Shown here: positions 35,132-36,774 of the stretch, one piece after another | Layout: every line of letters begins with the position of its first letter | Numbering within the stretch: the stretch's first letter is position 1 | From: Bizionia sp. | GTDB lineage: Bacteria; Bacteroidota; Bacteroidia; Flavobacteriales; Flavobacteriaceae | DNA length: 36,774 nucleotides | Direction: 5' to 3' | NCBI GenBank assembly: GCA_020631395.1 | Contig: JAHDHI010000051.1 | Location: forward strand, 1 to 36,774 | The notes under the pieces: generated by a model | Seen by the model: the letters and a program-made list of their open reading frames with translations, nothing else | Told to the model about the DNA's origin: nothing | The model's database searches: none | Program-made: the position numbers and the translations under genes

Positions 35132-35914
35132 TAATTGTTCTACACCGTTTTTTATTATATTGTTAATGTCTGCATATAGAGTTTTTGAATTTTCAACCAT
35201 ATGCCAATGTCCTACCCCTCTGTATAGTTTATTTGGAATATCTTGCTCTTTTATAAATTCTTGCGTTTCTTTTGGTGTATCCAAATCTCCCCAAATATAT
35301 ATTTTATTACAATTCAAATTTTTAAATTCAAATCCACATTTATTGTTTTTTATATGCTCTTGACTTGTAATTCCCCAATTACGCATTCCCTCTGGCATAG
35401 CAAATCTCAAACTGCTGTAATATCTTCTGTACCGTTCTTTCTTAATTGCATTTTCAAAGATTTCGGCTTCAAATGACTTTATGAAACCTTCGGCAGTTTT
35501 AAAGTTTAAAGGCTTGCTTGAAAAATAACTATCTGCCTCTGTCAAATTACCTTCTATGTTAAAGTAATAATTGATCTTCTCAGATTGATTTTTACAAACC
35601 CAAGTTCCAATTAATGCACCAATGGAATGGGCAACAATATTTACTTTTCCTCCATTTTCTGTTTCCTTTTGAATTATTTCTGAGAGCAAATTGGCGTGCT
35701 CTTTAATCGATAGGTACTCGATATTTATAGGGCTAACCCCAAACCCTGGCAAGTCAACCACGTAAAGATTAAACTCTGTCGAAAGACTTGAATCGAAAAC
35801 CTCCTTGTATGCTAATCCAGAATCGGCAAACCCGTGTAAAAACCAAATTGATTCTCTATTTTTGTCAATTTCGTTATGCCTAATGAATAAGTCCCCAAGG
35901 ATTTTGATTTTCAT
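35126..35914 (-). CDS. Alpha/beta-hydrolase fold protein
   Basis: This 262-residue hydrolase has an oxyanion-hole segment WFLHGFADSG (24-33), the strand VVDLPGFGVSP, the nucleophile elbow AHSIGA (95-100, Ser97; the first Gly of GxSxG is replaced), a strand IYIWGDLDTP with candidate Asp, and the catalytic His in GHWHMVEN (His236). It has no signal peptide and is cytoplasmic. Substrate unknown; the class covers esterases, lactonases and epoxide hydrolases. An exact -7 box (35944-35951) lies 29 bases upstream of the ATG at the edge of repeat E. Together with the ExbD-like gene it fills the space between repeats D and E. Confidence 0.88.
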   Translation of the reverse strand: MKIKILGDLFIRHNEIDKNRESIWFLHGFADSGLAYKEVFDSSLSTEFNLYVVDLPGFGVSPINIEYLSIKEHANLLSEIIQKETENGGKVNIVAHSIGALIGTWVCKNQSEKINYYFNIEGNLTEADSYFSSKPLNFKTAEGFIKSFEAEIFENAIKKERYRRYYSSLRFAMPEGMRNWGITSQEHIKNNKCGFEFKNLNCNKIYIWGDLDTPKETQEFIKEQDIPNKLYRGVGHWHMVENSKTLYADINNIIKNGVEQLV

Positions 35915-35943
35915 TTATAATGTTTCTTTTAAATGGTGTAGAA

Positions 35944-35951
35944 CAAAAATA
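35944..35951 (-). promoter_or_regulatory. -7 box of the hydrolase gene at the repeat E edge
   Basis: TATTTTTG on the minus strand matches TAnnTTTG exactly, 29 bases before the hydrolase ATG. The repeat begins at the next bases, so the promoter's -33 part would lie inside the repeat. Confidence 0.4.
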
Positions 35952-36251
35952 TAATAGCAATATCCATTACATCCCTGTGTCTATTACAAATCTAATGGAT
36001 TTGAAATTGACCATTGCAACTTGAGTATAAGTTTCTGTTGCTTTTTGTGCTAGTTTTGGAAACTTGTTGGAGTTCTGGGCAAGTTGTTTGCTCTTTGTCA
36101 AAGCTATGAAAAGCGGCCTTTTGCGAAGCCCTTTCCTTCCAGACAAGGCCGTTGAAATGAGGCCTTAATCTATGGTAGTAGAATGAAAACCTTGTTGGAG
36201 AAGCTTATATGGGGCTTGTTTTTTATTAATCGTTGGTTTGTGCAACAGCCT
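35952..36251 (+). repeat. Dispersed repeat, copy E (long form)
   Basis: This fullest copy, about 300 bases, has ACAAATCTAATGGATTTGAA at the left, AAAAGCGGCCTTTTGCGAAG (shared with copy A), AGACAAGGCCGTTGAAATGA, AGAATGAAAACCTTGTTGGA, GAAGCTTATATGG and the end TTTGTGCAACAGC. The end touches the stop codon of the minus-strand gene at 36250. Confidence 0.85.
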
Positions 36252-36606
36252 ATTGGTGTTGGTTGTAGGTTTTTTTATTATTTATTAATTCAGTTACTCT
36301 TTCCGCTTTTCCAAAATCCGAATTGTTCAGCCATATTATAAAATTCCGATTGTCCGTTTTCAGAATTAAGTTTGCTTTGGTTCTAAATTTACCTCCATTT
36401 CCACTTCCGGTCAAAAAGTCAACAATTATACTTAAAATCGAAATCAGCCAATTTGTTCGTTCCTCATTCAGTTCCGCATTTTTAATTTCCACGTATGAGT
36501 AAGTTCCATTGTTTTTGGGTTCTGAGGCATCCACGATATCAAATTCGTCTGCATTCAGAATAAATTTCAATTCAGGTTTATTTCTCAATTCAATAGTTTC
36601 TGTCAT
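36250..36606 (-). CDS. Hypothetical protein, 118 residues
   Basis: Family not recognised. The small protein is mostly polar and appears rich in beta-strands: PELKFILNADEFDIVDA, GTYSYVEIKNAEL, ANLILKTDNRNFIIWLNNSDF, with a central hydrophobic stretch WLISILSIIVDFLTG (about 53-67) that could be an amphipathic or membrane-associating helix. It is without a signal peptide. Its stop codon abuts the end of repeat E, the same arrangement as the two preceding cassettes. AT-rich codon use agrees with the other accessory genes. Confidence 0.7.
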   Translation of the reverse strand: MTETIELRNKPELKFILNADEFDIVDASEPKNNGTYSYVEIKNAELNEERTNWLISILSIIVDFLTGSGNGGKFRTKANLILKTDNRNFIIWLNNSDFGKAERVTELINNKKTYNQHQ

Positions 36607-36774
36607 TCAGCGTTCGTTTTTTTACTTATACATACCAGTAAATATATGGCAAGTTGGGCAGAAAATAAGCGATTAATTTCAGTTTAGCCACAAGCCAAAT
36701 CTTTTGTGTTTTGTTTTAATTTTTTGAATATCCGTAAACACTCATAATTGATAAAATAGTTGTAAATTGTATGA
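36607..36774. other. Gene-free right edge
   Basis: No gene is visible. Read on the minus strand it contains AAGATTTGGCTTGTGGCTAA and CCCAACTTGCCATATATTTA, phrases I associate with intergenic repeats in Flavobacteriaceae. Part of a further repeat unit may be cut by the window edge. Confidence 0.35.

Overview
The window is bacterial chromosomal DNA from the Bacteroidota, most likely a marine-type Flavobacteriaceae. The indications are AT-rich DNA, -7 boxes of the Bacteroidetes type (TAnnTTTG), a TonB-receptor/DUF4249 pair, two secreted proteins with type IX secretion (T9SS) C-terminal domains, DUF4421 and DUF6095 proteins, and a monomeric NADP-isocitrate dehydrogenase. I saw no rRNA, tRNA, CRISPR array, transposase, integrase or phage gene.

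Left part (1-8.7 kb). A minus-strand gene is cut by the left edge. It is followed by a broken ClbS/DfsB-family gene overlapping a pentapeptide-repeat gene, then icd with a strong terminator, a TonB-dependent receptor with its DUF4249 lipoprotein, murQ overlapping a small DUF6095 membrane protein, and a convergent DinB-family gene. From 8.7 to 9.5 kb there is no gene, but the minus strand holds several hairpins that look like a structured RNA or long 3' region. Next come rplS and trmD (minus), a hypothetical gene, a decayed SnoaL-like relic, an ABC-F ATPase, an Hsp20 chaperone and a lipoprotein.

Middle (15-33 kb). An intradiol-dioxygenase-like lipoprotein and an agmatinase-family enzyme lie on the minus strand between two copies of a dispersed repeat. 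After them come ygiQ, a 1073-residue secreted metzincin protease and a divergent secreted BNR-repeat protein. The 1 kb between these two holds three copies of the protease's start region. Then follow a DUF4421 protein, a sirtuin lacking zinc cysteines, the run trmH-VOC-SRPBCC-VOC, a regulatory-domain secreted protein and a DEAD-box RNA helicase with a structured 5' leader.

Right end (33.4-36.8 kb). This is an accessory zone of AT-rich, minus-strand genes of narrow distribution. They are punctuated by directly repeated copies of the same dispersed element seen at 15.1 and 17.4 kb. Each repeat ends in a conserved TGCAACAGC block at or within about 20 bases of the 3' end of the next minus-strand gene, so the region looks like an array of gene-plus-repeat cassettes. 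One cassette carries a lipoprotein whose body resembles the periplasmic domain of ExbD, with the usual membrane helix replaced by a lipoprotein signal. This repeat-punctuated array and the lipid-anchored ExbD-like protein are the most unusual items in the window.
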